From an uncultured Eubacterium sp. (GTDB lineage Bacteria; Bacillota; Clostridia; Lachnospirales; Lachnospiraceae), in the NCBI GenBank assembly GCA_900545725.1, contig URAI01000048.1:1-18635 (forward strand): 18,635 bases of DNA, read 5' to 3'. Under the pieces are notes generated by a model. It did not search any database. It saw only the letters and a program-made list of their open reading frames with translations, and was not told where the DNA came from. Below, in pieces: positions 1 through 8,440 of this stretch (its first letter is position 1; the number at the start of each line of letters is the position of its first letter). The position numbers were made by a program, and so were the translations under genes.

Positions 1-187
1 AATGATGAAATGATGTTTCGCAAGTAAAGTTTTGCATTTATTGCTTGACTTTTCAGTATATAATATGCGGTCATTTTTTGCTTTATTTTATATGGCGGAT
101 GTGTTAATATGTAATTATTGTTCACTTATTTACAATGTATGTATTAAACATACTTTAATTTGAAGAGTTCATACATGGAGGAAAGTC

Positions 188-1954
188 ATGAAGACAATGA
201 TAGAACTTATTACAGACAAGATAAAAGAAGCATTTATCCAGTGTGGGTATGATGAGAAATATGCAAGGGTAACAATTTCTAACAGACCGGATTTATGTGA
301 GTTCCAGTGTAATGGAGCAATGGCAGCGGCTAAGGAATATCATAAGGCACCATTTATGATTGCTGATGATGTTGTTGCTAAGTTAAAGGATGATACTGCA
401 TTTAAAAGTATCGAAAGTGTAAAACCTGGATTTATAAATATAATTATAGCAGAGAAATTTCTTGCTGATTATGTGGGAGAAATGGCGGAAAATGATAGAT
501 TTGGATTTGAGACAGGTGATAAACCTAAGAATGTTATTGTTGATTATGGCGGAGCTAATGCAGCCAAACCATTACATGTAGGGCATCTTCGTTCAGCAGT
601 TATCGGTGAAAGTGTTAAGAGAATACAGAAATTTGCCGGTAATAATGTTACAGGTGATGTACATCTTGGGGACTGGGGACTTCAGATGGGACTTATCATA
701 GAAGAATTAAGAGACAGAAAACCGGAACTTCCATATTTTGATGAGAACTTTGAGGGAGAATATCCTACAGAGCCGCCTTTTACTATATCAGAGCTTGAGC
801 AGATATATCCTGCGGCAAGTGCAAAGTCTAAGGAGGATGAGACCTTTAAAGAAAGAGCCCATCAGTCAACACTTAAGCTTCAGAGTGGAGATAAGGCATG
901 TACAGCTATATGGAAGCATATAATGAATGTTTCAAAGGCTGATTTAAAGAAGAATTATGACAATCTTAATGTGCATTTTGACCTCTGGAAAGGCGAAAGT
1001 GATGCACAGCCTTATATACCTGATATGGTTCAGGACATGATAGATAAGGGGATTGCCTATGAAAGTCAGGGGGCTATGGTCGTTGATATACAGGAGGATA
1101 CAGATACTAAGGAGCTGCCTCCATGTATTGTAAGAAAGTCTGACGGTGCTGCACTTTATGCGACATCAGATCTTGCTACAATGGTAGAAAGAGAAAAGTT
1201 ATTTAATCCTGATGAGTATATTTATCTGGCTGATAAAAGACAGGAGCTTCATTTTACACAGGTATTCCGTGTTGCAAAGAAAGCTGGTATTGTAAAGCCT
1301 GATACTAAGCTGGTATTCTTAGGCTTTGGTACAATGAATGGAAAGGATGGCAAGCCGTTTAAGACACGTTCAGGTGGTGTAATGCGTCTTGAACATCTGA
1401 TTGCAGATATTGACGAAGCTGTATATAAAAAGATTACTGAAAACAGGACTATGGAAGAAGAAGAAGCCAAAAATACTGCTAAGACAGTAGGACTTGCAGC
1501 TTTAAAATATGGAGATTTATCTAATCAGGCATCTAAAGATTATGTTTTCGATGTGGAGAGATTCGCTTCATTTGAAGGAAATACAGGTCCATATATTCTG
1601 TATACAATCGTAAGAATTAAGTCAATTCTTGCTAAATATGTTGAGAATGGTGGAAGCCTTGAGAAACTTAAGTTTAATCCGGCAACAGGAGAGAGTGAAA
1701 AGAATCTTGAACTTGCACTTATTAAGTTTTCAGATGTAATTAAGTCAGCATATATGGATAATGCACCACATAAGATATGCCAGTTTATATATGAGATATC
1801 TAATGCATTTAATGGATTTTATCATGATACTAAGATTCTTGCGGAAGAAGATGCTGATAAACAGAAGGGATATATTGCATTAATAAGTGTTACTAAGGCA
1901 GTACTTGAACAGTGTATAGATTTATTAGCAATTGAGTGTCCTGACAGAATGTAA
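188..1954 (+). CDS. argS: Arginyl-tRNA synthetase
   Basis: Cytoplasmic class I aminoacyl-tRNA synthetase that charges tRNA-Arg with arginine using ATP. The 588-residue product is of normal family length and looks complete. The N-terminal additional (tRNA D-loop binding) domain covers about residues 1-95. The ATP-binding HIGH signature is seen as HVGH at 130-133 within ANAAKPLHVGHLRSAVIGE. The KMSK region is the relaxed form common in ArgRS, near GKDGKPFKTRSGG. The C-terminal part, from about GNTGPYILY onward, is the DALR-type helical anticodon-binding domain. The ATG at 188 is preceded by GGAGGAAAG at 177-185, close to ideal. The 187 bases upstream show no T-box or convincing promoter. A glycosyltransferase gene follows after 74 nt without a terminator, so read-through is likely. 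Identification is certain from motifs and overall similarity. Confidence 0.97.
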   Translation: MKTMIELITDKIKEAFIQCGYDEKYARVTISNRPDLCEFQCNGAMAAAKEYHKAPFMIADDVVAKLKDDTAFKSIESVKPGFINIIIAEKFLADYVGEMAENDRFGFETGDKPKNVIVDYGGANAAKPLHVGHLRSAVIGESVKRIQKFAGNNVTGDVHLGDWGLQMGLIIEELRDRKPELPYFDENFEGEYPTEPPFTISELEQIYPAASAKSKEDETFKERAHQSTLKLQSGDKACTAIWKHIMNVSKADLKKNYDNLNVHFDLWKGESDAQPYIPDMVQDMIDKGIAYESQGAMVVDIQEDTDTKELPPCIVRKSDGAALYATSDLATMVEREKLFNPDEYIYLADKRQELHFTQVFRVAKKAGIVKPDTKLVFLGFGTMNGKDGKPFKTRSGGVMRLEHLIADIDEAVYKKITENRTMEEEEAKNTAKTVGLAALKYGDLSNQASKDYVFDVERFASFEGNTGPYILYTIVRIKSILAKYVENGGSLEKLKFNPATGESEKNLELALIKFSDVIKSAYMDNAPHKICQFIYEISNAFNGFYHDTKILAEEDADKQKGYIALISVTKAVLEQCIDLLAIECPDRM

Positions 1955-1980
1955 AATGTATGAAAATTTAGAAAGGAAAA

Positions 1981-2010
1981 GCTATTTATTGCAAAAGTTT
2001 ATTAAATAGC
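1981..2010 (+). other. Intercistronic hairpin before the glycosyltransferase RBS
   Basis: GCTATTTA (1981-1988) pairs perfectly with TAAATAGC (2003-2010) around a 14-nt loop, three bases before the AGGAG at 2013-2017. No T-run follows, so it is not a terminator. It may be an mRNA processing or stability hairpin between argS and the glycosyltransferase gene, or affect ribosome access there. Function is inference only. Confidence 0.35.
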
Positions 2011-2028
2011 AGAGGAGAAATCCTTATA

Positions 2029-3048
2029 TTGGTTATGAAAATATTATCATTTGCCATACCATGCTATAATTCGGCAGAGTATATGGAAAAGTGCATAAAA
2101 TCAGTTCTTACAGGTGGAGAAGATGTTGAGATTATAATCGTAGATGATGGCTCGTCTAAAGATGATACGGCAAAGATTGCTGATAAATATGCTGAGAAGT
2201 TTCCAACGATTGTAAAGGCGGTACATCAGGAAAATGGTGGACATGGTCAGGCAGTTAATACGGGGCTTCTCAATGCTACAGGAAAGTATTTTAAGGTGGT
2301 TGACAGTGATGACTGGGTAGACCAGAAGAGTTATAAGAAAATTCTTGCAACATTAAAGTCATTTGAAAAAGACGATGAGCCGGATATGGTGATTGCCAAC
2401 TATGTATATGAAAAGGTTGGTGCTAAGAGAAAGAAAGTTATACAGTATGATAATGTTTTTCCACAAGAGCAGATGTTTGGCTGGGATGACATTGGCAAGT
2501 TTAAGATAGACCAGTATATTCTTATGCACAGCGTTATATACAGGACACAGCTTCTTAAGGACTGCGGCTTAGAGCTTCCTAAGCATACATTTTATGTGGA
2601 TAATATATTTGTATTTGAACCATTACCTATGGTTAAGAAGATGTATTATGTAAATACTAATTTTTACAGATACTTTATAGGAAGGGATGACCAGTCTGTT
2701 AATGAGACGGTTATGATATCAAGAATTGACCAGCAGATAAGAGTTACAAAGAGAATGATAGATTTCTTTTTGCAAAGTGATATTGATAATAAGAAATGTA
2801 AGATGTATATGTGTAATTATTTAAGAATTATGATGGAGGTATCATCAATATTTCTTATATTGTCGGGAACAGAAGAAAATCTTGCAAAGAAAAAGGAACT
2901 TTGGGATTATACTAAGAAGGATAAGAAGCTTCATAGCATGTTGAGGTATTCAATTCTTGGTTATTCTGTCAATCTTCCGGGAAAAACAGGAAGATTTATT
3001 TCAAGAGCCGGTTACAGATTCATGAATAAGTGGATTGGCTTTAATTAA
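2029..3048 (+). CDS. Family 2 glycosyltransferase
   Basis: GT-A fold glycosyltransferase that would transfer a sugar from a nucleotide donor to a cell-surface glycan or lipid acceptor; the substrate cannot be told from sequence. Visible family features are the N-terminal strand SFAIPCYNSAEYMEKCI, the nucleotide-binding IIIVDDGSSKD, the ENGGHGQAVNTGL segment, and the metal-binding DxD-type motif DSDDW at residues 92-96. The C-terminal half (about 110-339) is less conserved and shows no clear membrane helix, so the protein is probably cytoplasmic or peripheral. Start choice: AGGAG at 2013-2017 lies 11 nt before TTG 2029 but 17 nt before the in-frame ATG at 2035, so TTG is preferred on spacing; the difference is two residues. 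It lies between argS and a small membrane protein gene 19 nt downstream, probably in one transcript. Confidence 0.85.
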   Translation: MVMKILSFAIPCYNSAEYMEKCIKSVLTGGEDVEIIIVDDGSSKDDTAKIADKYAEKFPTIVKAVHQENGGHGQAVNTGLLNATGKYFKVVDSDDWVDQKSYKKILATLKSFEKDDEPDMVIANYVYEKVGAKRKKVIQYDNVFPQEQMFGWDDIGKFKIDQYILMHSVIYRTQLLKDCGLELPKHTFYVDNIFVFEPLPMVKKMYYVNTNFYRYFIGRDDQSVNETVMISRIDQQIRVTKRMIDFFLQSDIDNKKCKMYMCNYLRIMMEVSSIFLILSGTEENLAKKKELWDYTKKDKKLHSMLRYSILGYSVNLPGKTGRFISRAGYRFMNKWIGFN

Positions 3049-3067
3049 ATTTAGAATTGAGGTTATC

Positions 3068-3589
3068 ATGGATTATATAAAATACGAGACTACTTTAAAG
3101 GCAAGTGGTAAAGAGTACGAAAAGATTGTATTCTGGAACCGTTTTATAAGGAATCCTGTTGAACTTATACTTACGTGGCTTCCTGCGGTTATTTCAATAG
3201 TGCTTATATGCATGGGCTATCTTTCAACATATATTGCCGTAATATATGCTGCATGCTGGTGCTATCCGTTATATATATTCTTTTTTCAGTTTAAAAACAG
3301 TGTATCATACCACCTTAAGAACAGAGATCCATCAGAGGCGGCACCATGTACAATTACTCTTATGGAGAATGGCATTCTTGCGGAGATAACTGAATTTAAT
3401 ATAATTACTAATTATGACTGGAATGAATTTACTACTATTTATAATAAGTTTGGCTATTATATGATGTTTAATAAAGGTAAAATGGTAGTCATGTTAAGAC
3501 AGGCTGACATGTCAGAAGAACAAAGAGAGGCAGCCGGTGATTATATTAAGAAAAATGTAGATATGAATAAGTGCAAAGTGCTTTTTTAA
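3068..3589 (+). CDS. YcxB-like small membrane protein
   Basis: A 173-residue protein of the YcxB-like type, a family of unknown function common in Firmicutes. An N-terminal strand-rich segment (KYETTLKASGKEYEKIVFWN) is followed by two adjacent membrane helices at about residues 33-52 and 54-74. A soluble C-terminal domain has the family pattern: ITLMENGI, then a Trp-containing strand (NYDWNEFTTIYN) and FNKGKMVVMLRQADMSEEQ. The last part resembles YcxB-family tails with a predicted PH-like fold. Start: ATG 3068 has GAGG at 3059-3062 with 5-nt spacing; an in-frame TTG at 3035 inside the upstream gene has no ribosome site and is rejected. It follows the glycosyltransferase by 19 nt and probably shares its transcript. 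Family call is from pattern recognition; role unknown. Confidence 0.75.
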   Translation: MDYIKYETTLKASGKEYEKIVFWNRFIRNPVELILTWLPAVISIVLICMGYLSTYIAVIYAACWCYPLYIFFFQFKNSVSYHLKNRDPSEAAPCTITLMENGILAEITEFNIITNYDWNEFTTIYNKFGYYMMFNKGKMVVMLRQADMSEEQREAAGDYIKKNVDMNKCKVLF

Positions 3590-3761
3590 ATCATATTTTA
3601 TATGTAAGATGCTGGAAGTGTGATTGGCATTTCTTGATATAAAGGGTTATGAATATATTATATGGTGTTTATTCAGGCGGGATTGCTGCATTAAAAAAGT
3701 TATATGGAATATAGATGTTTAAATAATAAACAATTCTATATTATATACGAATTTTTATAAT

Positions 3762-3780
3762 GTGGCTGTTCCGCTTTTTT
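3762..3780 (+). terminator. Weak candidate terminator after the YcxB-like gene
   Basis: GTGG (3762-3765) can pair with CCGC (3771-3774, one G-U pair) around CTGTT, directly followed by six T residues (3775-3780). The stem is only 4 bp, so this is a weak candidate. Its place between the YcxB-like gene and the next promoter fits a transcript end. Confidence 0.3.
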
Positions 3781-3813
3781 GCGCTTTTTACCTTGAAAAA
3801 TATCAAGATAGTA

Positions 3814-3842
3814 TTTTCAAAAGGGTCAAAATGGGGTATAAT
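3814..3842 (+). promoter_or_regulatory. Sigma-A-like promoter for the GGDEF-EAL gene
   Basis: TTTTCA (3814-3819) and a perfect TATAAT (3837-3842) are separated by 17 bp, 89 nt upstream of the chosen start codon. The -35 box forms one arm of an inverted repeat with CCTTGAAAA at 3791-3799, which could be an operator. It would drive the c-di-GMP gene and possibly the pyr genes behind it, as no terminator separates them. Confidence 0.55.
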
Positions 3843-3930
3843 AATAAAAAATGTATTTATATATGCATGTGTATAATATGAATGTGTGAATTATTATAAA
3901 TTAAATATAATCATGAACCGGGGGATTATT

Positions 3931-6060
3931 TTGAAGGAAAACAGATTAAGAGAAAGCGTGCTTACGGATATTGTACAGCTTCTGGGTGATAAGGGATTAT
4001 TTACAGAGGTTGCACGTGCTATTATTGAGAGGGCACAGGAATATCTTGACGTGACTAATTTATGTGTGATTCAGATAAGTGAGGAACATAAGAGCCTTAT
4101 AAAGATTGCTGAATGTAGAAGAGAAGAGGCAGATGATGTGCTTATAGATGGAATGGCATATGATAAGTTTCTTCTGATAGCAGATGATATGAGAATATGT
4201 ATCCATACAGATGATACACTGGATGATAAGATAAGGCAGCAGATGAAGGAATTTGGAATAAAGACAAGTGTTACGATTCCAATATATATCAACGAAGGAA
4301 TTGAGATGTATTTTGCTATGTTTGATACGCAGAATGAGATTAATCCTGAGGATATGGATATTAATTTTATCAATTTGGTGTCTAAGGTCATACAGAGTAT
4401 TGCACAAAAGAAAGTAACAAGAAATTCACTTATTGCTTCATATGAAGTGCTTAGGGACATATTAAGTAATATTGGTTCGGGAATAATCGTGTGCAGTGCA
4501 CAGGATGGTTCCATTTTCTTTGAAAATGATATTGCCAATACGTCACAGGAAGTAAGAAGAACCATAAAGGAATGTATTGAAAAGTATTTTGGTACAATTC
4601 ATTCAGACAGAGAGAAATGTGCAAGCATGGAGCATTTCGATGCTCTGTCAGGTTTATGGTTTGAAGTCAGGTTTTCTGACCTTAAATGGATTGATGGAAG
4701 CAAGGCGCTCGTATGTACAACAGTTGATATTACACAGAAAAAGAAGAATCAGCAAAGAATTGAATATCAGGCGCATAATGATTTTCTTACAGGTCTGTAT
4801 AACAGAATGAAGTGTGAGCTGGACCTGCCTAAAGAGATTGAAAAGTCTGTAAGGAGTAATAAGAAGGGCGCCGTATTATTTATAGATCTTGATGATTTTA
4901 AACATATTAATGACGGTCTTGGACATCAATATGGAGATATGCTTTTACAACAGATAGCAGCTGGTCTTCAGGCAATGGTTAATCTTAAGGATCACTGTTA
5001 CAGAATGGGTGGAGATGAGTTTGTTATTATTATAACAAAAGAATGTTATTCTGATATTGATAAGATTGTAAAGAATATTATTGATATGTTTAACAAGCCA
5101 TGGTATCTTTCAGCAACAGAATATTATTGTACAATGAGTATGGGGATTGCTATATTTCCAGATGATAGTACAGATTGTAATGAGATTATCCGTCTTGCAG
5201 ATATTGCTATGTATGATTCTAAAAAGTCAGGTAAAAACAGATATTGTTATTATGACGGTAAAGGCCGGCATAATACAGAGAAAAGGCTTGACATAGAAAA
5301 CAGCATGCGTCAGGCAATTGCATCGCAGATTGATGAATTTGTGGTATTTTATCAGCCGGTTATGGATGTACAGACTAATAAGTTCGTGTCCTGCGAGGCA
5401 CTGGTAAGGTGGAATAGTGCGGCGCTTGGATTTTTAGGGCCGGGAGATTTTATTCCGTTGGCTGAATATCTTGGACTTATTACTTCAATAGGTGAATATG
5501 TGCTTGAAGAGGCATGTAAGCAGTGCAGATACTGGAATGAACATGGATATCCAGATTTCAGGATTAACGTCAATCTGTCAGTTGTACAGCTGTTACAGAA
5601 AGATGTAGTAGGCAATATTGCTTCGATTATGAAAAAGACCGGGGTAAATCCCGAAAATATCGTACTTGAGATAACAGAATCTTTTGCGATTAATGATATG
5701 GAGCGTGTGCTTAAGATTGTAGAAGGAATTAAAAAGCTCGGTCCTATGATAGCACTTGATGACTTTGGAACTGGATATTCTTCCCTTAACTATATTAAGC
5801 AGCTTCCATTTGATATTATAAAGGTGGACAAGACATTTATTGATGATATAGTAGAAGATGAATATGCACAGGCATTTATCAGGCTGATAGTAGGACTTTC
5901 CAAGACGCTTGGTACAAAGATTGTGGTAGAAGGTGTTGAAAATGAACAACAGTACAGGCTGTTAAAGAAACTTGGTGTTAATTATATTCAGGGCTATCTG
6001 TTTGGAAAGCCGTTGCCAAGTGATGAATTTGAAGAGGTTAATCTTAAAAATATCATATAG
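3931..6060 (+). CDS. GAF/PAS-GGDEF-EAL c-di-GMP turnover protein
   Basis: Cytoplasmic signalling protein that could synthesise c-di-GMP from GTP (GGDEF) and hydrolyse it to pGpG (EAL). Order in the 709-residue product: a GAF-like sensor (about 12-165), a PAS-like segment (about 170-280), a diguanylate cyclase domain (from HNDFLTGLYNR at about 282; GGDEF at 360-364) and an EAL domain (about 465-705; EAL at 489-491, NLSV, EITES, DDFGTGYSS from 610, VVEGVE, YIQGYLFGKP). Both active-site signatures are intact. The RxxD inhibitory site is degenerate (NLKD five residues before GGDEF), so product inhibition is probably lost. No membrane helix is seen. Start: TTG 3931 has GGGGGA at 3920-3925 with about 6-nt spacing; upstream in-frame ATG 3913 and GTG 3886 lack a ribosome site. 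pyrC begins 20 nt downstream. Confidence 0.9.
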   Translation: MKENRLRESVLTDIVQLLGDKGLFTEVARAIIERAQEYLDVTNLCVIQISEEHKSLIKIAECRREEADDVLIDGMAYDKFLLIADDMRICIHTDDTLDDKIRQQMKEFGIKTSVTIPIYINEGIEMYFAMFDTQNEINPEDMDINFINLVSKVIQSIAQKKVTRNSLIASYEVLRDILSNIGSGIIVCSAQDGSIFFENDIANTSQEVRRTIKECIEKYFGTIHSDREKCASMEHFDALSGLWFEVRFSDLKWIDGSKALVCTTVDITQKKKNQQRIEYQAHNDFLTGLYNRMKCELDLPKEIEKSVRSNKKGAVLFIDLDDFKHINDGLGHQYGDMLLQQIAAGLQAMVNLKDHCYRMGGDEFVIIITKECYSDIDKIVKNIIDMFNKPWYLSATEYYCTMSMGIAIFPDDSTDCNEIIRLADIAMYDSKKSGKNRYCYYDGKGRHNTEKRLDIENSMRQAIASQIDEFVVFYQPVMDVQTNKFVSCEALVRWNSAALGFLGPGDFIPLAEYLGLITSIGEYVLEEACKQCRYWNEHGYPDFRINVNLSVVQLLQKDVVGNIASIMKKTGVNPENIVLEITESFAINDMERVLKIVEGIKKLGPMIALDDFGTGYSSLNYIKQLPFDIIKVDKTFIDDIVEDEYAQAFIRLIVGLSKTLGTKIVVEGVENEQQYRLLKKLGVNYIQGYLFGKPLPSDEFEEVNLKNII

Positions 6061-6080
6061 ATGCAGGAATGGAGATTATT

Positions 6081-7406
6081 ATGAAGACACTTATTAAGAA
6101 TGGCCGTGTAATTGACCCGGCAAGCAGTACTGATGAAGTTAAAGATATTTTATTAGAAGATGGAATTATTCTTAAAGTGGATAAGGATATCAAGGAAGAA
6201 GCAGACAATATAATAGATGCGGCTGGATGTTTTGTAATGCCGGGACTTATAGATCTGCATGTACATTTCAGGGAACCCGGATATGAATATAAAGAGACAA
6301 TAAGAACAGGAGCCAGAGCCGCTGCAAGAGGCGGATTTACAACTGTGTGCGTTATGCCTGATACTAAGCCCGTAGTTGATAGTGTCGATATGGTTAATTT
6401 TATTAATGAGAAGGCAAAGGATGTTACAGACATTAATATACTTCCGGTTGCGGCTGTGACTGCAGCCCAGGATGGAGAATACATAACAGATTTTGAAAAG
6501 CTTGCAGATAATGGTGCGGTAGCGGTAAGTGAAGATGGAACTTCTGTAATGAATGCAAGAATTGCAAGACAGGCAATGAGACTGGCAGCAGATGTTGATA
6601 TTCCGGTATTTGCTTATTGTGAAGACAAAAATCTTGCAGCAAGAGGCGTTATGAATGCCGGCAATAAGGCAAAAGAGCTGGGGCTTTTTGGAATTATGAA
6701 TGTGGTTGAGGACATTATGGTAGCAAGGGATATTCTTCTTGCTAAGAATACAGGCGCTAAACTTCATGTATGCCGATGTTCAACAAAAGATAGTGTCAGG
6801 ATGGTCGAGATGGCTAAGCAAGAAGGGCTTAACATAACAGCAGAGGTAACACCTCATAATCTTATACTTACAGAGGATGATCTTACAGACGATAATGCTA
6901 ATTATAAGGTAAAGCCGCCTCTTAGAACAAAAGAAGATGTAGAGGCTTTAAGGGATGGTCTTAAGAGAGGCGTGATTGATGTTATTTCATCAGACCATGC
7001 GCCACATAATAAGACTGAGAAGGAACGTTCATTTGTAGAGGCACCATTTGGAATGACAGGACTTGAGACATCTGTAAGTCTTATAATGACAGAATTTGTA
7101 CATACAGGAATACTGACACCTATGCAGATGGCAGAGAGAATGAGTTATACACCGGCTAAGGTTATTAATATTGATAAAGGAACTCTCCTTGAGGGAAAGG
7201 CTGCCGATATAACTATAATTGATCCAGAGGATGAATATGTAATTGACAGTGAAAGGTTTGCCTCAATGGGTAAGAATACTCCATTTGATGGTAAGAAGGT
7301 TAAAGGAAGAGTTACATATACAATAGCAGGAGGAAAGGTTGTATATTCTTATAAGCCGGGTTTTGAATGTATTGTAGATAAAGATGTAGCAAGATATGAT
7401 ATATAA
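6081..7406 (+). CDS. pyrC: Dihydroorotase (class I type)
   Basis: Zinc amidohydrolase that interconverts N-carbamoyl-L-aspartate and L-dihydroorotate, the third step of UMP synthesis. The 441-residue length fits the class I family. Metal ligands are in LHVHFREPG (His60, His62), with the Arg of FREPG expected to bind substrate. SEDG carries Asp152, the position of the bridging Asp in class I enzymes. HVCRCSTKDS and SSDHAPH (catalytic Asp305) are present, and the tail has the usual GKAADITIIDP composite-domain motif. Start: GGAG at 6071-6074 lies 6 nt before ATG 6081; the in-frame ATG at 6069 would put that site inside the gene and lacks its own. It sits 20 nt after the GGDEF-EAL gene and heads the pyr cluster. 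No PyrR-type attenuator is visible before it. Confidence 0.96.
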   Translation: MKTLIKNGRVIDPASSTDEVKDILLEDGIILKVDKDIKEEADNIIDAAGCFVMPGLIDLHVHFREPGYEYKETIRTGARAAARGGFTTVCVMPDTKPVVDSVDMVNFINEKAKDVTDINILPVAAVTAAQDGEYITDFEKLADNGAVAVSEDGTSVMNARIARQAMRLAADVDIPVFAYCEDKNLAARGVMNAGNKAKELGLFGIMNVVEDIMVARDILLAKNTGAKLHVCRCSTKDSVRMVEMAKQEGLNITAEVTPHNLILTEDDLTDDNANYKVKPPLRTKEDVEALRDGLKRGVIDVISSDHAPHNKTEKERSFVEAPFGMTGLETSVSLIMTEFVHTGILTPMQMAERMSYTPAKVINIDKGTLLEGKAADITIIDPEDEYVIDSERFASMGKNTPFDGKKVKGRVTYTIAGGKVVYSYKPGFECIVDKDVARYDI

Positions 7407-7421
7407 TTACAGGTGAATAGT

Positions 7422-7499
7422 GTGAAAAATAAGCTTGATAGCTTGTTTTATCACAAGTTCAGAAATAAGAATTATAATGAAAGGAATATAAATAAATGA
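7422..7499 (+). CDS. Possible 25-codon ORF overlapping the pyrF start
   Basis: A short frame begins with GTG 7422, has AGGTGA at 7411-7416 (a good match to the 16S 3' end) with 5-nt spacing, and ends with TGA 7497-7499, so stop and the pyrF start overlap as ATGA. The peptide (MKNKLDSLFYHKFRNKNYNERNINK) is basic and rich in Asn, Lys, Phe and Tyr. The arrangement suggests translational coupling of pyrF or a leader peptide. A hairpin (AGCTTGT with ACAAGTT, about 7440-7459) lies inside it. It could equally be chance in an 89-nt spacer, so confidence is low. Confidence 0.3.
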   Translation: MKNKLDSLFYHKFRNKNYNERNINK

Positions 7500-8419
7500 T
7501 TAACAAGTTAGTATCAAAGATTAAGAAACAGAATGCACCAATAGTAGTAGGTCTTGACCCTATGATGAAGTTTGTACCTAAGCATCTTCAGGATGCGGCA
7601 TTTGAGCAGTACGGAGAGACACTTGAGGGAGCAGCTGAGGCTATATGGCAGTTTAACAAGGCTATAATAGATAATATATATGATATTGTTCCTGCTGTTA
7701 AGCCACAGATTGCCATGTATGAGCAGTTTGGTATTGAAGGTCTTAAGGCATTTAAAAAGACCGTGGATTACTGCCATGAGAAGGATATGGTGGTTATTGG
7801 TGATGTTAAGCGTGGAGATATAGGCTCAACATCAGAAGCATATGCTGTTGCTCATTTAGGAAAGGTTAAAGTTGGTTCTAAGAAAATTGCAGCTTTTGAC
7901 GAGGATTTTGCAACAGTCAATCCTTATCTTGGTTCAGATGGAATTAATCCATTTACTAAGGTATGTAAAGAAGAAAAAAAAGGTATCTTTATCCTTGTTA
8001 AGACATCTAATCCATCGAGTGGAGAATTTCAGGATAAGCTTATTGATGGCAGACCACTCTATGAGCATGTAGGAGCTAAGGTAGATGAATGGGGAAGAGA
8101 ATGTATGGGTGATGATTACAGCTATGTTGGTGCTGTGGTAGGTGCTACATATCCTGAGATGGGAGCAGCATTAAGAAAGATTATGCCTAAGGCATATATT
8201 CTTGTACCTGGTTATGGCGCTCAGGGTGGAAAAGGCTCTGATCTTGTTAATTTCTTTAACAAAGACGGACTTGGAGCAATTGTCAACAGTTCAAGAGGAA
8301 TTATTGCTGCCTATACTAAGGATGAATATGCTAAGTTTGGAGAGAAGAACTTCGCAGAAGCTTCAAGACAGGCAGCACTTGATATGATTAAAGATATTAA
8401 TGGTGCATTAGGAAAGTAA
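7496..8419 (+). CDS. pyrF: Orotidine-5'-phosphate decarboxylase (long type)
   Basis: Decarboxylates OMP to UMP, the last step of de novo UMP synthesis; cytoplasmic TIM barrel acting as a dimer. At 307 residues it belongs to the long PyrF subgroup rather than the roughly 230-residue classic form. Visible motifs are VGLDPMMKFVP near the N terminus, the catalytic Asp-Lys-Asp set in DVKRGDIGSTSEAYA (Lys105), TVNPYLGSDGINPF, a VGATYPE strand, the phosphate-binding LVPGYGAQGG and NSSRGIIAAY. Start ATG 7496 has AAGGA at 7481-7485 with 10-nt spacing, slightly long; the stop of a possible short upstream frame overlaps this ATG, so coupled initiation is possible. It is 89 nt after pyrC and 21 nt before the chosen pyrK start. 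Confidence 0.95.
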   Translation: MINKLVSKIKKQNAPIVVGLDPMMKFVPKHLQDAAFEQYGETLEGAAEAIWQFNKAIIDNIYDIVPAVKPQIAMYEQFGIEGLKAFKKTVDYCHEKDMVVIGDVKRGDIGSTSEAYAVAHLGKVKVGSKKIAAFDEDFATVNPYLGSDGINPFTKVCKEEKKGIFILVKTSNPSSGEFQDKLIDGRPLYEHVGAKVDEWGRECMGDDYSYVGAVVGATYPEMGAALRKIMPKAYILVPGYGAQGGKGSDLVNFFNKDGLGAIVNSSRGIIAAYTKDEYAKFGEKNFAEASRQAALDMIKDINGALGK

Positions 8420-8440
8420 TATATGCAGAATGGAGAGAAT

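Larger units (their letters stand above)
3590..3930. other. Gene-free stretch with hairpins and a promoter
   Basis: No plausible gene is seen. It holds an AT-rich hairpin at 3708-3742 (AATATAGATGTTTA pairing with TAAACA-AT-TCTATATT, 14 bp with a 2-nt bulge, loop AATAA), a weak terminator-like element at 3762-3780, an inverted repeat at 3791-3824 (CCTTGAAAA against TTTTCAAAAGG) that runs into the -35 box, and the promoter at 3814-3842. The 3600-3700 part shows nothing recognisable. Confidence 0.5.

Noticed and set aside
45..64. TTGACT and TATAAT upstream of argS as a promoter
   Set aside because: The boxes are only 8 bp apart, and no -35 box is found 16-18 bp from the TATAAT.
6061..6080. PyrR-type attenuator before pyrC
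   Set aside because: Only 20 nt separate the genes, with no antiterminator/terminator pair and no PyrR-binding loop.
6153..6767. A 204-codon Cys-rich frame on the - strand
   Set aside because: It is fully antisense to pyrC, an evident enzyme gene, and arises from its codon pattern; no ribosome site or known domain.
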